A model generated the notes under the pieces. That model was not told the origin of the DNA and ran no database searches. It saw only the letters and a program-made list of their open reading frames with translations. Positions 8,731-18,736 of a DNA stretch of 41,031 nucleotides are shown here, one piece after another; positions within the stretch are counted from its first letter, which is position 1, and every line of letters begins with the position of its first letter. Where the stretch lies: positions 1 to 41,031 of the forward strand of contig JALUXU010000056.1 in NCBI GenBank assembly GCA_027013225.1. Direction: 5' to 3'. Source of the DNA: Acidihalobacter sp. GTDB lineage: Bacteria; Pseudomonadota; Gammaproteobacteria; DSM-5130; Acidihalobacteraceae. The translations under genes and the position numbers were made by a program.

Positions 8731-9372
8731 ATGACTCCTCATCAACGGGACTTTTTGGAATTCGCTATCGAGCGGGGCGTGCTCCGTTTTGGCGAGTTCA
8801 CCTTAAAATCAGGGCGGGTCAGCCCGTATTTCTTCAATGCCGGTTTGTTCAACACGGGCGAGGCGCTTTCTCGTTTGGGCAAAGCCTATGCCCGCACCAT
8901 CGTAGAAGCCGGTTTCGAGTTTGACATGCTATTCGGTCCGGCATACAAGGGGATTCCGCTGGTGGCTGCTTCCGCCATTGGTATGGCCGAGATCTACGGC
9001 AGGGATTTGCCCTGGTGCTTCAACCGCAAGGAAACCAAAGATCACGGCGAAGGCGGCAATCTCGTTGGCGCCCCGTTGCGAGGGCGGGTGTTGATCGTCG
9101 ACGACGTCATTACCGCGGGGACAGCCATCAGGGAAGCGGTGGATATCATCCACGCCGCCGGCGCCACGGTGGCGGGAGTGGTAATTTCTCTTGATCGGGA
9201 GGAACGCGGCCGTGAAGGACGTTCTGCCATTCAGGAAGTCGAGGAAATGTTAGGGGTACAAGTCGCAAGCATTGCGCGTTTGTGCGATCTGATCGACATG
9301 CTTGCAGCCAATCCGGATCGTGCTGAGGTTCTCGAACGAGTCCAGGCTTATAGACAAGACTATGGGGTTTGA
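8731..9372 (+). CDS. pyrE: orotate phosphoribosyltransferase
   Basis: Predicted 213-aa enzyme joining orotate and PRPP to give OMP in pyrimidine synthesis, the same length as the E. coli enzyme. [16 protein letters not shown] is the orotate-binding segment near the N-terminus. [17 protein letters not shown] is the PRPP-binding motif near residue 120. The flexible-loop segment [14 protein letters not shown] is intact. I start at ATG 8731, preceded by AAGGAAAA; an in-frame TTG at 8707 would overlap the likely promoter. The next gene on this strand follows after 73 nt and may be co-transcribed. Confidence 0.95.
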   Translation: MTPHQRDFLEFAIERGVLRFGEFTLKSGRVSPYFFNAGLFNTGEALSRLGKAYARTIVEAGFEFDMLFGPAYKGIPLVAASAIGMAEIYGRDLPWCFNRKETKDHGEGGNLVGAPLRGRVLIVDDVITAGTAIREAVDIIHAAGATVAGVVISLDREERGREGRSAIQEVEEMLGVQVASIARLCDLIDMLAANPDRAEVLERVQAYRQDYGV

Positions 9373-9445
9373 CCCCCCGAAAGCGAATGCCGCGCCTCGG
9401 GCGAGGGCAAACGGCGGAGCATGGCAGGCAAGGAGGATGTGATTG

Positions 9446-10965
<1,520 letters not shown>

Positions 10966-12345
10966 TCAGAAAGGCAATTTCAGGTTGGGGTCGACGCGCT
11001 GCATCTCGCGACGAAAAACAGACTGGATATCGCTGAGCGTCTCGGCGTCGTCGGCTTCGAAACGGATGACCAGGCTGGGCGTAGTGTTGGAAGGGCGCAC
11101 CAATCCCCAGCCATGCGCGAAGTCTGCGCGCAGGCCATCGATGGTGGTGAGTTCGGCCTCGCCAAAATCGGCTTGATCGGCCAGTTTACGCATAAACTCG
11201 AAATGCGCGCCTTCGCGGTCGAAGTGCACATTGAGTTCGGGCGTATTGAGGCTGTCCGGCAAGGCGGCGAATACGGCATCAGGCGCGCGCTCATCATGGC
11301 TTAGAATCTCCAGCAGGCGCGCGGCGGCGTAGAGAGCGTCATCGAAGCCGTACCAGCGCTCCTTGAAGAAAATGTGACCACTCATTTCGCCGCCGAGCAG
11401 GGCGCCGGTTTCACGCATCTTGGCCTTGACCAGTGAATGGCCGGTCTTCCACATCAGCGGCCGGCCTCCATGGCGGGCAATCTGTTCGCCGAGATGGCGG
11501 GAGCATTTGATGTCATAGAGGATGGTGGCGCCGGGGTTGCGCGAGAGCACATCGGCGGCGAACAATATCATCTGCCGGTCGGCCCAGATGACATGTCCTG
11601 CGTTGTCGATCACGCCCAGGCGGTCACCGTCGCCGTCGAAGGCCAGCCCAAGATCGAGATTTTCAGATTTTACGCGGGCGATCAAATCGGCGAGGTTCTT
11701 CGGTTCTGAGGGATTGGGGTGATGATGGGGAAAATGGCCGTCAACATCGCAATACAGCGGCGTCACCTCACAGCCGAGACGCTCGAACAGCAGCGGCGCC
11801 AGTTCGCCGGCCACGCCGTTTCCGCAGTCGACGCCCAGCCGCAGCGGACGGCCGAGCCGGATGTCGCCGGTGATGCGATCGAGATAGCGCTCGGCGATGT
11901 TTTCCTCGCTGAAACGGCCTTTGCCATGGATGAAGTCATTGTTCTCGATGCGATGACGCAGGTGCTGGATGTCGTCGCCGTATAGCGTTTCGCCGCCGAT
12001 GACCATTTTCAGGCCGTTATATTCCGGGGGGTTATGACTGCCGGTTACGGCGATGCAGGTATGCGTGCCAAGAGACTCGGCTGCGAAATAGACTACCGGC
12101 GTCGGCACGCGGCCGACATCGATCACGTCGATGCCACTGGTAAGCAATCCCTCACTGAGGGCGGAGATCAGGCGCGGGCCGCTGAGGCGGCCGTCCCGGC
12201 CTATGGCCACCGCCTGCTGGCCGCGCGCCAGGGCTTCGCGGCCGAAGGCGTGACCAATATGGCGTACCGCCTCCTCGCTCAGGTCGCGATCGACCACTCC
12301 ACGGATGTCATAGGCGCGAAACAGGGATGGACTAATTGAGCTCAT
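10966..12345 (-). CDS. algC: phosphomannomutase/phosphoglucomutase
   Basis: Predicted 459-aa alpha-D-phosphohexomutase interconverting hexose 1- and 6-phosphates for LPS and exopolysaccharide precursors. FRAYDIRGVVD is the N-terminal signature. The phosphoserine loop TGSHNPPEYNG lies near residues 105-115. The metal loop DGDGDRLG lies near 240, the sugar-specificity loop GEMSGH near 325, and the phosphate loop (RPSNTTPSLVIR) close to the C-terminus. All four are intact. ATG 12345 gives the usual length; the frame is open for another 28 codons but that stretch overlaps dut and is not conserved-looking. The enzyme may serve both sugars, as P. aeruginosa AlgC does. Confidence 0.93.
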   Translation of the reverse strand: MSSISPSLFRAYDIRGVVDRDLSEEAVRHIGHAFGREALARGQQAVAIGRDGRLSGPRLISALSEGLLTSGIDVIDVGRVPTPVVYFAAESLGTHTCIAVTGSHNPPEYNGLKMVIGGETLYGDDIQHLRHRIENNDFIHGKGRFSEENIAERYLDRITGDIRLGRPLRLGVDCGNGVAGELAPLLFERLGCEVTPLYCDVDGHFPHHHPNPSEPKNLADLIARVKSENLDLGLAFDGDGDRLGVIDNAGHVIWADRQMILFAADVLSRNPGATILYDIKCSRHLGEQIARHGGRPLMWKTGHSLVKAKMRETGALLGGEMSGHIFFKERWYGFDDALYAAARLLEILSHDERAPDAVFAALPDSLNTPELNVHFDREGAHFEFMRKLADQADFGEAELTTIDGLRADFAHGWGLVRPSNTTPSLVIRFEADDAETLSDIQSVFRREMQRVDPNLKLPF

Positions 12346-12406
12346 AGGGGCGGCCTCGATGGAAGGAAGATCAAGTAAGCGGCTGATAAAACTGTACGGT
12401 GTTATG

Positions 12407-12862
12407 TCAATGCTTGCCGGTATGTCCAAAACCTCCGGTGCCGCGTTCGCTGGCAGCGAATTCTTCGACCACCTCGAATTTTGCCTGAACCACCGGCACG
12501 AAGACCAATTGCGCGATCCGTTCGCCGGGTGAAATGGTAAAGGGCTGGGCGCCGCGATTCCAGCATGACACCATGAGTTCGCCCTGATAATCGGAGTCGA
12601 TCAGGCCAACCAGATTGCCTAGCACGATGCCATGTTTGTGTCCGAAGCCAGAGCGCGGGAGGATCACGGCAGCGAGTTGCGGATCACCGATGTGAATTGC
12701 AAGACCGGTCCTGATCAGTTCCGTCGTTCCGGGTGCGAGATTGAGGGGTTCATCAAGCAAGGCGCGAAGATCGAGGCCGGCAGAGCCCGGGGTGGCGTAG
12801 GTCGGCAAGGGCAGCTCGTCGCCAATACGGGGATCGAGGATTTTCAGTTGGATTTTGTGCAT
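12407..12862 (-). CDS. dut: dUTP diphosphatase (trimeric dUTPase)
   Basis: Predicted 151-aa dUTPase that converts dUTP to dUMP, keeping uracil out of DNA and feeding dTMP synthesis. Trimeric dUTPase motifs appear in order: [48 protein letters not shown] and the C-terminal P-loop-like [10 protein letters not shown]. Start ATG 12862 gives the usual length and leaves a 4-nt gap after coaBC. A GTG eight codons upstream would overlap coaBC. Neither has a clear ribosome-binding site. Confidence 0.95.
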   Translation of the reverse strand: MHKIQLKILDPRIGDELPLPTYATPGSAGLDLRALLDEPLNLAPGTTELIRTGLAIHIGDPQLAAVILPRSGFGHKHGIVLGNLVGLIDSDYQGELMVSCWNRGAQPFTISPGERIAQLVFVPVVQAKFEVVEEFAASERGTGGFGHTGKH

Positions 12863-12866
12863 GTCG

Positions 12867-14072
12867 TCAAGATGTTCTGGTATCACGGGTTTGGAAATAG
12901 CGCTCGCCGATCAGGACAATGAGTTCGCGGGCAAGGCGCTCTTTCGGCGCGCGCTGCAGGCTTCGCTGCCCGCCGCTCCAGAGCACTTCCAGGGCATTGT
13001 CCGGTTGTTCTATGCCCAGCCCCTGATCGACGCGGTTGGCGGCGATCATGTCGAGGCGCTTGTTTTTCAGTTTCGTGCGCGCATTTGAGAGAAGATCCTC
13101 GGTCTCGGCGGCGAAACCTACGCAAAAAGGCCGCGGAGAGGCCGTGGCGACGGCGGCGAGAATGTCTGGTGTACGCTCCAGTTCGAGAGAGAGGGCGGCT
13201 GCGTGTTTTTTTATCTTATGGCTGGCGGCTTGTGCCGGCCGATAATCGGCTACAGCGGCGGCGGCAATGAAAATATCGGTATGAGGAAGCGCTTCAAGCA
13301 CCGCCTTGTGCATTTGTTCTGCGGTTTCCACATCGCTGCGCACAACGCCGGACGGGGTCGGCAGGGCCACCGGGCCGGTGATCAGGCGCACTTCGGCACC
13401 CGCTTCACGCGCCGCCGCGGCCAGGGCGAATCCCATGCGTCCGGAACTGCGGTTGCTGAGTACCCGAACCGGATCGATGGGCTCGCGCGTGGGGCCGGCA
13501 GTGAGGGTGACGCGAACTCCGTAAAGTAACCCCTTGCCGTGTAGGAGAGCGATTATTTCGGCGGGTTCCAGCATGCGGCCTGCGCCGGTTTCGCCGCAGG
13601 CCTGCTCTCCTTCGGCCGGGCCGAGCAGCATCGCTCCGCGAGATTGAAGCACGGCGCCGTTGGCCTGAGTGGCGGGGTGTTGCCACATGAGACGATTCAT
13701 GGCGGGGGCCAGATACAGCGGCGCTGAGGTCGCGAGGCAAAGGGTCGAAAGTAGATCATCCGCCAGCCCATGAGCGAGTTTGGCCATGAAATCGGCGCTC
13801 GCTGGCGCCACCACGACGGCATCGGCCCAGCGAGCGAGTTCGATGTGCCCCATGCCGGCTTCGGCAGTCGCGTCCAGCCACGCAGTGTGCACCAGCCGGC
13901 CCGAGAGCGCCTGAAAGGTGAGGGGCGCGATGAAGCGGGTGGCCGCATCGGTCATCACCACGCGCACTTCGTGGCCTTCTTTGACCAGTAAACGCGTCAG
14001 CTCGCACGCTTTATAGGCAGCAATCCCGCCTGTCACGCCCAGGAGAATGTGCTGATGATGCTTATTAGACAT
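12867..14072 (-). CDS. coaBC: bifunctional phosphopantothenoylcysteine decarboxylase / phosphopantothenate-cysteine ligase
   Basis: Predicted 401-aa fusion enzyme for two consecutive steps of coenzyme A synthesis. The N-terminal CoaC flavoprotein half has [20 protein letters not shown] and the PAMNRLMW active-site clamp, with conserved His in the flavin region. The C-terminal CoaB half begins near residue 190 with [15 protein letters not shown] and contains SNRSSGRMG and [12 protein letters not shown]. It is the first gene of the minus-strand coaBC-dut-algC-argB block and diverges from folB, with 93 nt between the starts. Confidence 0.95.
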   Translation of the reverse strand: MSNKHHQHILLGVTGGIAAYKACELTRLLVKEGHEVRVVMTDAATRFIAPLTFQALSGRLVHTAWLDATAEAGMGHIELARWADAVVVAPASADFMAKLAHGLADDLLSTLCLATSAPLYLAPAMNRLMWQHPATQANGAVLQSRGAMLLGPAEGEQACGETGAGRMLEPAEIIALLHGKGLLYGVRVTLTAGPTREPIDPVRVLSNRSSGRMGFALAAAAREAGAEVRLITGPVALPTPSGVVRSDVETAEQMHKAVLEALPHTDIFIAAAAVADYRPAQAASHKIKKHAAALSLELERTPDILAAVATASPRPFCVGFAAETEDLLSNARTKLKNKRLDMIAANRVDQGLGIEQPDNALEVLWSGGQRSLQRAPKERLARELIVLIGERYFQTRDTRTS

Positions 14073-14165
14073 GCGGCGCAGTGTATCGTATCCATAAGCG
14101 AAATCACGAGAACTTTTGCGTTTGTTATTCTATCGCGCTTGGGTGAATTTGCTTGGGAGCGGGAA

Positions 14166-14534
14166 GTGGATACGGTTTTTCTGCATGGCCTGGAAATAGA
14201 GGCCCGCATCGGTGTGTATGACTGGGAACAACGGATCACGCAGGTGCTGCGGCTCGATATTGATCTGGCCAACGATAATGCGCGTGCGGCGGAAGCAGAT
14301 GACATTGGAGTGACAGTCGATTATGCGGCTGTCGCCGTTCGCCTACAGGCGTTGGCGTCTAGCCGACCATGGACTTTGGTGGAAACCTTTGCCGAAAGCG
14401 CCGCCGCGCTGATTCTGGAGGTGTTCGCCGCGCCCTGGGTGCGGCTGGTGGTCACCAAGCAGGTGCGTTTGCCGGAACGCACCGCGGTCGGTGTGTGCAT
14501 AGAGCGCCGCCGTGCGCAGGCGCAGGGCGCATGA
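14166..14534 (+). CDS. folB: dihydroneopterin aldolase
   Basis: Predicted 122-aa enzyme cleaving 7,8-dihydroneopterin to 6-hydroxymethyl-dihydropterin and glycolaldehyde in folate synthesis. Seen motifs: FLHGLEIEARIGVYDWE (N-terminal pterin-aldolase signature), VTVDYAAVAVRLQ, and VETFAESAAALIL with the conserved Glu. The C-terminal half has VTKQVRLPE. I start at GTG 14166, preceded by GGGAGCGGGAA, because it gives the family length; the open frame upstream (from 14049) overlaps the coaBC start and looks unrelated. The stop overlaps the start of the next gene (ATGA), so the two products are probably made together. Confidence 0.92.
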   Translation: MDTVFLHGLEIEARIGVYDWEQRITQVLRLDIDLANDNARAAEADDIGVTVDYAAVAVRLQALASSRPWTLVETFAESAAALILEVFAAPWVRLVVTKQVRLPERTAVGVCIERRRAQAQGA

Positions 14535-15265
14535 CGGCGGCGCGGCTGCGTTTCATCGGCACCGGCGATTCGGAAGCCATACGCTTCTGGAACACCAATC
14601 TGTTGCTGGAGGCGGGCGGCCGACGGCTGTTGATCGACTGCGGCTATACCATCAAGTATGCGCTGCGCGACGCCGGCCTCGGTATCCCCGACATCGACGA
14701 GATCCTGATCACGCATACCCATGCCGACCACGCTTGGGGTCTCGAGCGCGTGGGCGTGGAAACCCGCTATCGCTACCACCGTCGCGTGCGGCTGCATGCC
14801 GCGCCCGAGGTGCTGGCCCTCTTGTGGGAACACAGCCTGAAAGGCAGCATGGGCTTTAGCAGCGACGGCGAGAACCGACTGGAGGATTTTTTCGACGTGT
14901 CGCCGCTTCGCAAGGGCGTATTGCCCTTCGCCGGCCTGCGCTTGTCCTTGTTCCCGACCCTGCATACCGAGGGCTTGCCGAGCTATGGCGTCGAAATCGG
15001 CGACCGGGTGATCTTCACCTCCGACAGCAAGCCGCTGCCGTGGCTCGCCCGCGATTGCAGCGATCGCCTCATCCTGCACGACTGTAGCCTGCAGGAGGAC
15101 AATCCGGTGCACGCCACCCTGAGCGAGCTGATCGTCTTCTATCCGCGCGAAGTGCGCCGGCGCATGCTGGCGATCCATTACGGCGACGCGCTGGAGGCAT
15201 TCCGTCCCTGCGTCGAGCGCGCGCTCGGCGGGGTGGCCGAGCAGGGCGGCTGGATCGCGCTGTGA
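14531..15265 (+). CDS. MBL-fold metallo-hydrolase coupled to folB and folK
   Basis: Predicted 244-aa metallo-beta-lactamase-fold hydrolase. All five metal-ligand motifs are visible: His62, His64, Asp66 and His67 in THTHADHAWG, His145 in PTLHTEG, Asp165 in FTSDSKPLP, and His216 in LAIHYGD. The N-terminal FIGTGDSEAI and the absence of an RNase Z exosite insertion place it near the RNase Z/PhnP-like phosphodiesterases. HDCS (183-186) and VHATLSEL are also typical of that branch. It overlaps folB by 4 nt at the start and folK by 4 nt at the end, so all three are likely translated as a unit. A role in pterin phosphate hydrolysis is inferred from context only. Confidence 0.85.
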   Translation: MTAARLRFIGTGDSEAIRFWNTNLLLEAGGRRLLIDCGYTIKYALRDAGLGIPDIDEILITHTHADHAWGLERVGVETRYRYHRRVRLHAAPEVLALLWEHSLKGSMGFSSDGENRLEDFFDVSPLRKGVLPFAGLRLSLFPTLHTEGLPSYGVEIGDRVIFTSDSKPLPWLARDCSDRLILHDCSLQEDNPVHATLSELIVFYPREVRRRMLAIHYGDALEAFRPCVERALGGVAEQGGWIAL

Positions 15266-15798
15266 ACGGCGCCGTGCACAGGCTGGGCCATGTGATCGCC
15301 ATCGGCAGCAACATCGACCCCGAGAACAATATCCCGCGCATCCTGCGCCACCTGGTGGATCGCTTCGGTGGTTTGCGCATGAGCCGCATCCTGCGCACCC
15401 GTCCGGTGGGCATGGCCTCGCGGCGCGACTTCCTCAATCTGGCAGTATTCGTCGAAACCGATCTCGACGCGGCCGCACTCAAGGCTGCGTGCAACCAGAT
15501 CGAGACCGCGCTGGGGCGCAACCGCAGCCTGCCCGACCGCGCCCATCGCGACCGTCCCGCCGATCTGGACATCCTGTTCCCCCTGCGCCCCGGGCGGAAG
15601 CCGCGGGTGCGGGTGGAAGGCCCTTATCAGCGCGCCGTGGTTGATGACCTGTTGGCGGCGCTCGGCCTTGGGCCCGCGCCGTCCCTGCCGCCGGGGGTAG
15701 CGGTCGATCTGGGCGGCGTTTCAGCGGGCGAGATGCCGGCCGCCATCCACCGGCAAGGCGGCGCCGGTGATGAAATCGTTGTCCAGCAATGCGCGTAG
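15262..15798 (+). CDS. folK: HPPK-like 6-hydroxymethyl-dihydropterin pyrophosphokinase
   Basis: Predicted 178-aa kinase transferring pyrophosphate from ATP to 6-hydroxymethyl-dihydropterin. HVIAIGSNIDPENNIPRIL is the N-terminal signature. RTRPVGMASRRDFLNLAV and IETALGRNRS follow in the expected order. The metal/ATP motif reads HRDRPADLDILF: the DxD is present, but the usual GPRxxDLD form is altered, so catalytic properties may differ from standard FolK. GTG 15262 overlaps the preceding stop (GTGA). The last 26 codons overlap the 3' end of folM on the other strand. The tail after about residue 150 is not recognisably HPPK. Confidence 0.8.
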   Translation: MNGAVHRLGHVIAIGSNIDPENNIPRILRHLVDRFGGLRMSRILRTRPVGMASRRDFLNLAVFVETDLDAAALKAACNQIETALGRNRSLPDRAHRDRPADLDILFPLRPGRKPRVRVEGPYQRAVVDDLLAALGLGPAPSLPPGVAVDLGGVSAGEMPAAIHRQGGAGDEIVVQQCA

Positions 15799-16440
15799 CG
15801 CGCGATAGACGGGCTCGGGGCCGCCCTCGCGCCCCAGCGGGGTTTCAGCCAGCACCTTGGCCCGCGCCTCTGGGGTGTGCGAAGGCATGAACAGGATCGG
15901 GCCGGGGCGGATGCAGTTGACCTTGATCCGTGGCGCGAGGCGGCGGGCGAGGGACAGGCTCAGATTTTCCAGACCGGCCTTGGTGGCGCAGTAAAGATCG
16001 AATTCAGGATGAGGGCGTTCGGCAAAGATGTCGGTAATATGCACGATATCGGCGGGGTGGCTGGCTGAAGCACGCAACAAGGGCTCGAGTGTGGTATTAA
16101 GGAGCCAAGGCGCCTGCATGTGGATGCCGAAAAATTGGATGAACTGTGAGGCCGCTTCGCGTGGATCATCAGCGGTTGGAGAAAACGCCGATGCGTTGTG
16201 TACGATGGCTCGCAAGGCGGGAGTCATTGCCCGTACCGCCTCGGCCACCGCCAGCGAGCCATCAACGGTGGCCAGGTCGCCTTGCACCAGCTGTGCGCCT
16301 TCGGCCCGTAGTGTTTCGAGGTTCTCACCGCTGCTGCGGTAATGGGCGATGACCCGGGCGCCGTCTTGCAACAGCCTTCGCGCCAGGTGCAGGCCTACAC
16401 GTCGGCCCGCGCCGGTGATGAGAACAGGATCGGAAAACAT
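15721..16440 (-). CDS. folM: dihydromonapterin reductase-like short-chain dehydrogenase
   Basis: Predicted 239-aa NADPH-dependent SDR, the same size as E. coli FolM, which reduces dihydromonapterin and, weakly, dihydrofolate. LITGAGRRVGLHLARRLL is the cofactor loop, with Arg residues favouring NADPH. HNASAF, the catalytic YCATKAG (Tyr-x-x-x-Lys) and VNCIRPGPI follow in order. It sits convergent to folB-MBL-folK, overlapping folK by 78 bp, so the whole neighbourhood concerns pterins. ATG 16440 matches the family start; the frame runs 25 codons further upstream but those look unrelated. Ptr1-like pteridine reductase activity is an alternative. Confidence 0.87.
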   Translation of the reverse strand: MFSDPVLITGAGRRVGLHLARRLLQDGARVIAHYRSSGENLETLRAEGAQLVQGDLATVDGSLAVAEAVRAMTPALRAIVHNASAFSPTADDPREAASQFIQFFGIHMQAPWLLNTTLEPLLRASASHPADIVHITDIFAERPHPEFDLYCATKAGLENLSLSLARRLAPRIKVNCIRPGPILFMPSHTPEARAKVLAETPLGREGGPEPVYRALRALLDNDFITGAALPVDGGRHLAR

Positions 16441-16491
16441 TGGATGTTCTTGTGGACAAGAATTCTTGACAGGGTCGAAGTATAGCAAGCG

Positions 16492-17655
16492 ATGAATAAA
16501 AACGATCTGCATCAACAGCCGGATGCTTTACCGGTTCCTGAAGAGACCGAGCGGGAACGCAGCGCCCGTCTTGCGAGCTCGATCGCCGCAAAAATCGCAG
16601 TCGCCGGTGGCTGGATATCTTTCGATCATTACATGCAAGAAGCTTTGTATTCTCCTGGCATGGGTTATTACAGCGCCGACGGGCATGTATTCGGCGCAGG
16701 CGGGGATTTCGTGACCGCGCCGGAACTCGGCTCCTTGTTCGCCAGAACTCTCGCACTTCAGTGCGCTTCGGTGCTGAACCGGCTAGGAGGAGGCGATATC
16801 CTTGAATTCGGCGGCGGCTCGGGCGCGCTCATGGCGGAATTGATGCTCGAACTCGATCGCCTTGGCAAACTTCCCGAACGTTATCGCATCATCGAACTGA
16901 GTGCCTCCATGCGAGCCAGGCAGCGGACGATGCTCCTGGAGCGGGCGCCCCATTGTGCGGAACGGGTCGAATGGCTGGATTCCTGGCCGAGCTCGCCCTG
17001 GCATGGCGTGGCCTTGGCCAATGAAGTGCTCGATGCCATGCCGGTGCGTTGTTTCAGCCTGCATGAAGGCGAGGTATTTGAACGGGGAGTGAGCTACAGG
17101 GAGAACGCCTTTGTCTGGAGCGAGCGTCCGGCGGATCCTGACTTCTCGGCAGCCGTCCTCGCCGCCTTGCCAGAACCCCCGGACCGCTATCCTGACGGTT
17201 ATCAAAGTGAATTGAATCCAAGCCTTGCTGCTTGGATAGCGGGCTTGTCCGAAAATTTCGCCGCCGGCGCGGCCCTGCTCATCGATTACGGCGACCTGTG
17301 CGCCGGCCGTTATCACCCTGCCCGAGCGCAGGGAACGCTGCGCGCCTATTATCGTCATCGTACGCTCAATACGCCTTTTTGGTATCCAGGCCTTTGCGAT
17401 TTGACTGCGGACGTGGATTTCAGCGGCCTCTCCAACGCGGCGGTGTCCGCCGGTTTTGAAATAGCCGCGCTGGATACGCAGGCAAACATGCTCCTCGCAG
17501 CGGGGCTTGAGGAGGTTTTTGCCCAAAGCTGGGAGGGCGCGAAAGATACTCAGCAACAACTGCGCCTTGCACAAGAGGCCAAGCAGCTGACCTTGCCGGG
17601 AGAAATGGGTGAGCGTTTTCGCGCGATTCTGCTCAGCCGGAAGATGGATCTTTAA
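16492..17655 (+). CDS. SAM-dependent methyltransferase, MidA/NDUFAF7 family
   Basis: Predicted 387-aa class I methyltransferase of the COG1565 family. In eukaryotes the homolog NDUFAF7 methylates an arginine of the complex I subunit NDUFS2; bacterial targets are not well established. The N-terminal segment ISFDHYMQEALYSPGMGYY is the family hallmark. GDFVTAPELGSLFARTLA follows, then the SAM loop DILEFGGGSGALM near residue 105. ALANEVLDAMPV and LLIDYGDL are also characteristic. It diverges from folM with 51 nt between the starts and is convergent with glk. No operon partner is visible. Confidence 0.9.
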   Translation: MNKNDLHQQPDALPVPEETERERSARLASSIAAKIAVAGGWISFDHYMQEALYSPGMGYYSADGHVFGAGGDFVTAPELGSLFARTLALQCASVLNRLGGGDILEFGGGSGALMAELMLELDRLGKLPERYRIIELSASMRARQRTMLLERAPHCAERVEWLDSWPSSPWHGVALANEVLDAMPVRCFSLHEGEVFERGVSYRENAFVWSERPADPDFSAAVLAALPEPPDRYPDGYQSELNPSLAAWIAGLSENFAAGAALLIDYGDLCAGRYHPARAQGTLRAYYRHRTLNTPFWYPGLCDLTADVDFSGLSNAAVSAGFEIAALDTQANMLLAAGLEEVFAQSWEGAKDTQQQLRLAQEAKQLTLPGEMGERFRAILLSRKMDL

Positions 17656-17714
17656 CTCAAGCCGACCGGGAATGCCAGCCCGTTAATGCGAGTGAGGACG
17701 CTGTGAGGCAAGGC

Positions 17715-18722
17715 TTATGCCACGGCCTTCCGCCAAGCGACTTCCAGCGCCCCCTTTAGAGCGGCGCGTTCGTCGAGTAAAACTTCCACATGAAAAGCTT
17801 TAAGAAGATGTTCCATCGGCGTACGGTCGCAAAGAGCCGCCCTAAAAGCCTCCGTTTGCAAAAATGGCAGAATCTTGGGAGGGACGCCGCCACCGATGAA
17901 TATACCTCCCGTGGGTAAGGCACTTAATGCCAGATCGGCGACTTGGCCAGCAAGAAGCTGCGCATAGAACTCGAGCGTGGCCACGGCCAAAGGGTCGCTG
18001 CCAGTGACGGCGGCCGAGCCGATGGCTGCCGAGGCATCGCCATGCGCCATGGCGGCCCGCAGCTCATCTCCCGCTGAGCAGCCGCTTTCCATGCCGATGA
18101 ATTCCAATAGACTTGGCAAGGCGGGGCCGGCGATCACCTGCTCTCGCGAGCAATGGCCTTCGCGGGCTTGAATGAATTGCGCAAGGGCGAGTTGGCGATC
18201 CTCTCTGGGAGAAAAAGCCGCATGCCCCGATTCGGCCGCCAACACCCGGAGACCATCGGCGGAAGGGCAGGAGATGGCGCTGTTGAAGCCGGTCCCCGGC
18301 GCGGCTATCAGTCGTGGACCCTCTGTTTTTCGGCGACCCGCCTGAATGACACTACGTTGTTCGGGCGGCAATACCTCGGCGGCATGGGCGATTCCGCTCA
18401 TATCATTGATCAGGCATACCTTTGGGAAGCCGGTGCGGCTGGCGATATCGAAATTGTCCAGTCCCCATGGCAGATTGGTTAGATGGGAGATTTGACGATC
18501 ACCCTGTTCCTCGACCGGCCCAGCGATGGCGAAACAAGCGGCTTTTATTTGCGTCCCCGACCCAGTTATGGAGCCGAGCAGCTCCTCTATCATGGGCGCG
18601 ATGTCGGTATAGGCAGTGCTGCTAAACTTTTTTTCTACTAGGAATTTTGGTTGGCCTTTTTCGATACGGGCGAGGGCAAGCAGGGTTTTAGTACCCCCAA
18701 CATCGCCAGCGAGGAGAAACAT
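17715..18722 (-). CDS. glk: glucokinase (Glk family)
   Basis: Predicted 335-aa ATP-dependent glucokinase of the proteobacterial Glk type. LLAGDVGGTKTLLALA is the N-terminal phosphate loop. CFAIAGPVEE, the catalytic-Asp segment CLINDMSGIAHA and APGTGFNSA follow. AAESGHAAFSPR contains the conserved Glu and His of the sugar site. FIGGGVPPKILPFL lies in the C-terminal lobe. ATG 18722, preceded by TGGAGG, was chosen over a start 13 codons upstream that would overlap pgl. It is the last gene of the tal-pgl-glk set, 14 nt after pgl, and would supply glucose 6-phosphate to the pentose-phosphate route. Confidence 0.93.
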   Translation of the reverse strand: MFLLAGDVGGTKTLLALARIEKGQPKFLVEKKFSSTAYTDIAPMIEELLGSITGSGTQIKAACFAIAGPVEEQGDRQISHLTNLPWGLDNFDIASRTGFPKVCLINDMSGIAHAAEVLPPEQRSVIQAGRRKTEGPRLIAAPGTGFNSAISCPSADGLRVLAAESGHAAFSPREDRQLALAQFIQAREGHCSREQVIAGPALPSLLEFIGMESGCSAGDELRAAMAHGDASAAIGSAAVTGSDPLAVATLEFYAQLLAGQVADLALSALPTGGIFIGGGVPPKILPFLQTEAFRAALCDRTPMEHLLKAFHVEVLLDERAALKGALEVAWRKAVA

Positions 18723-18736
18723 GGATTTGCCTCCAG

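Noticed and set aside
14321-15178. Minus-strand open frame (285 codons) across folB and the MBL gene
   Set aside because: Antisense shadow; the sense strand encodes intact catalytic motifs with coupled starts.
16466-16486. Possible promoter TTGACA...TATAGC before the MidA-type gene
   Set aside because: The -35 hexamer is perfect but the -10 candidate is only 9 bp away, and nothing suitable lies at 17 bp.
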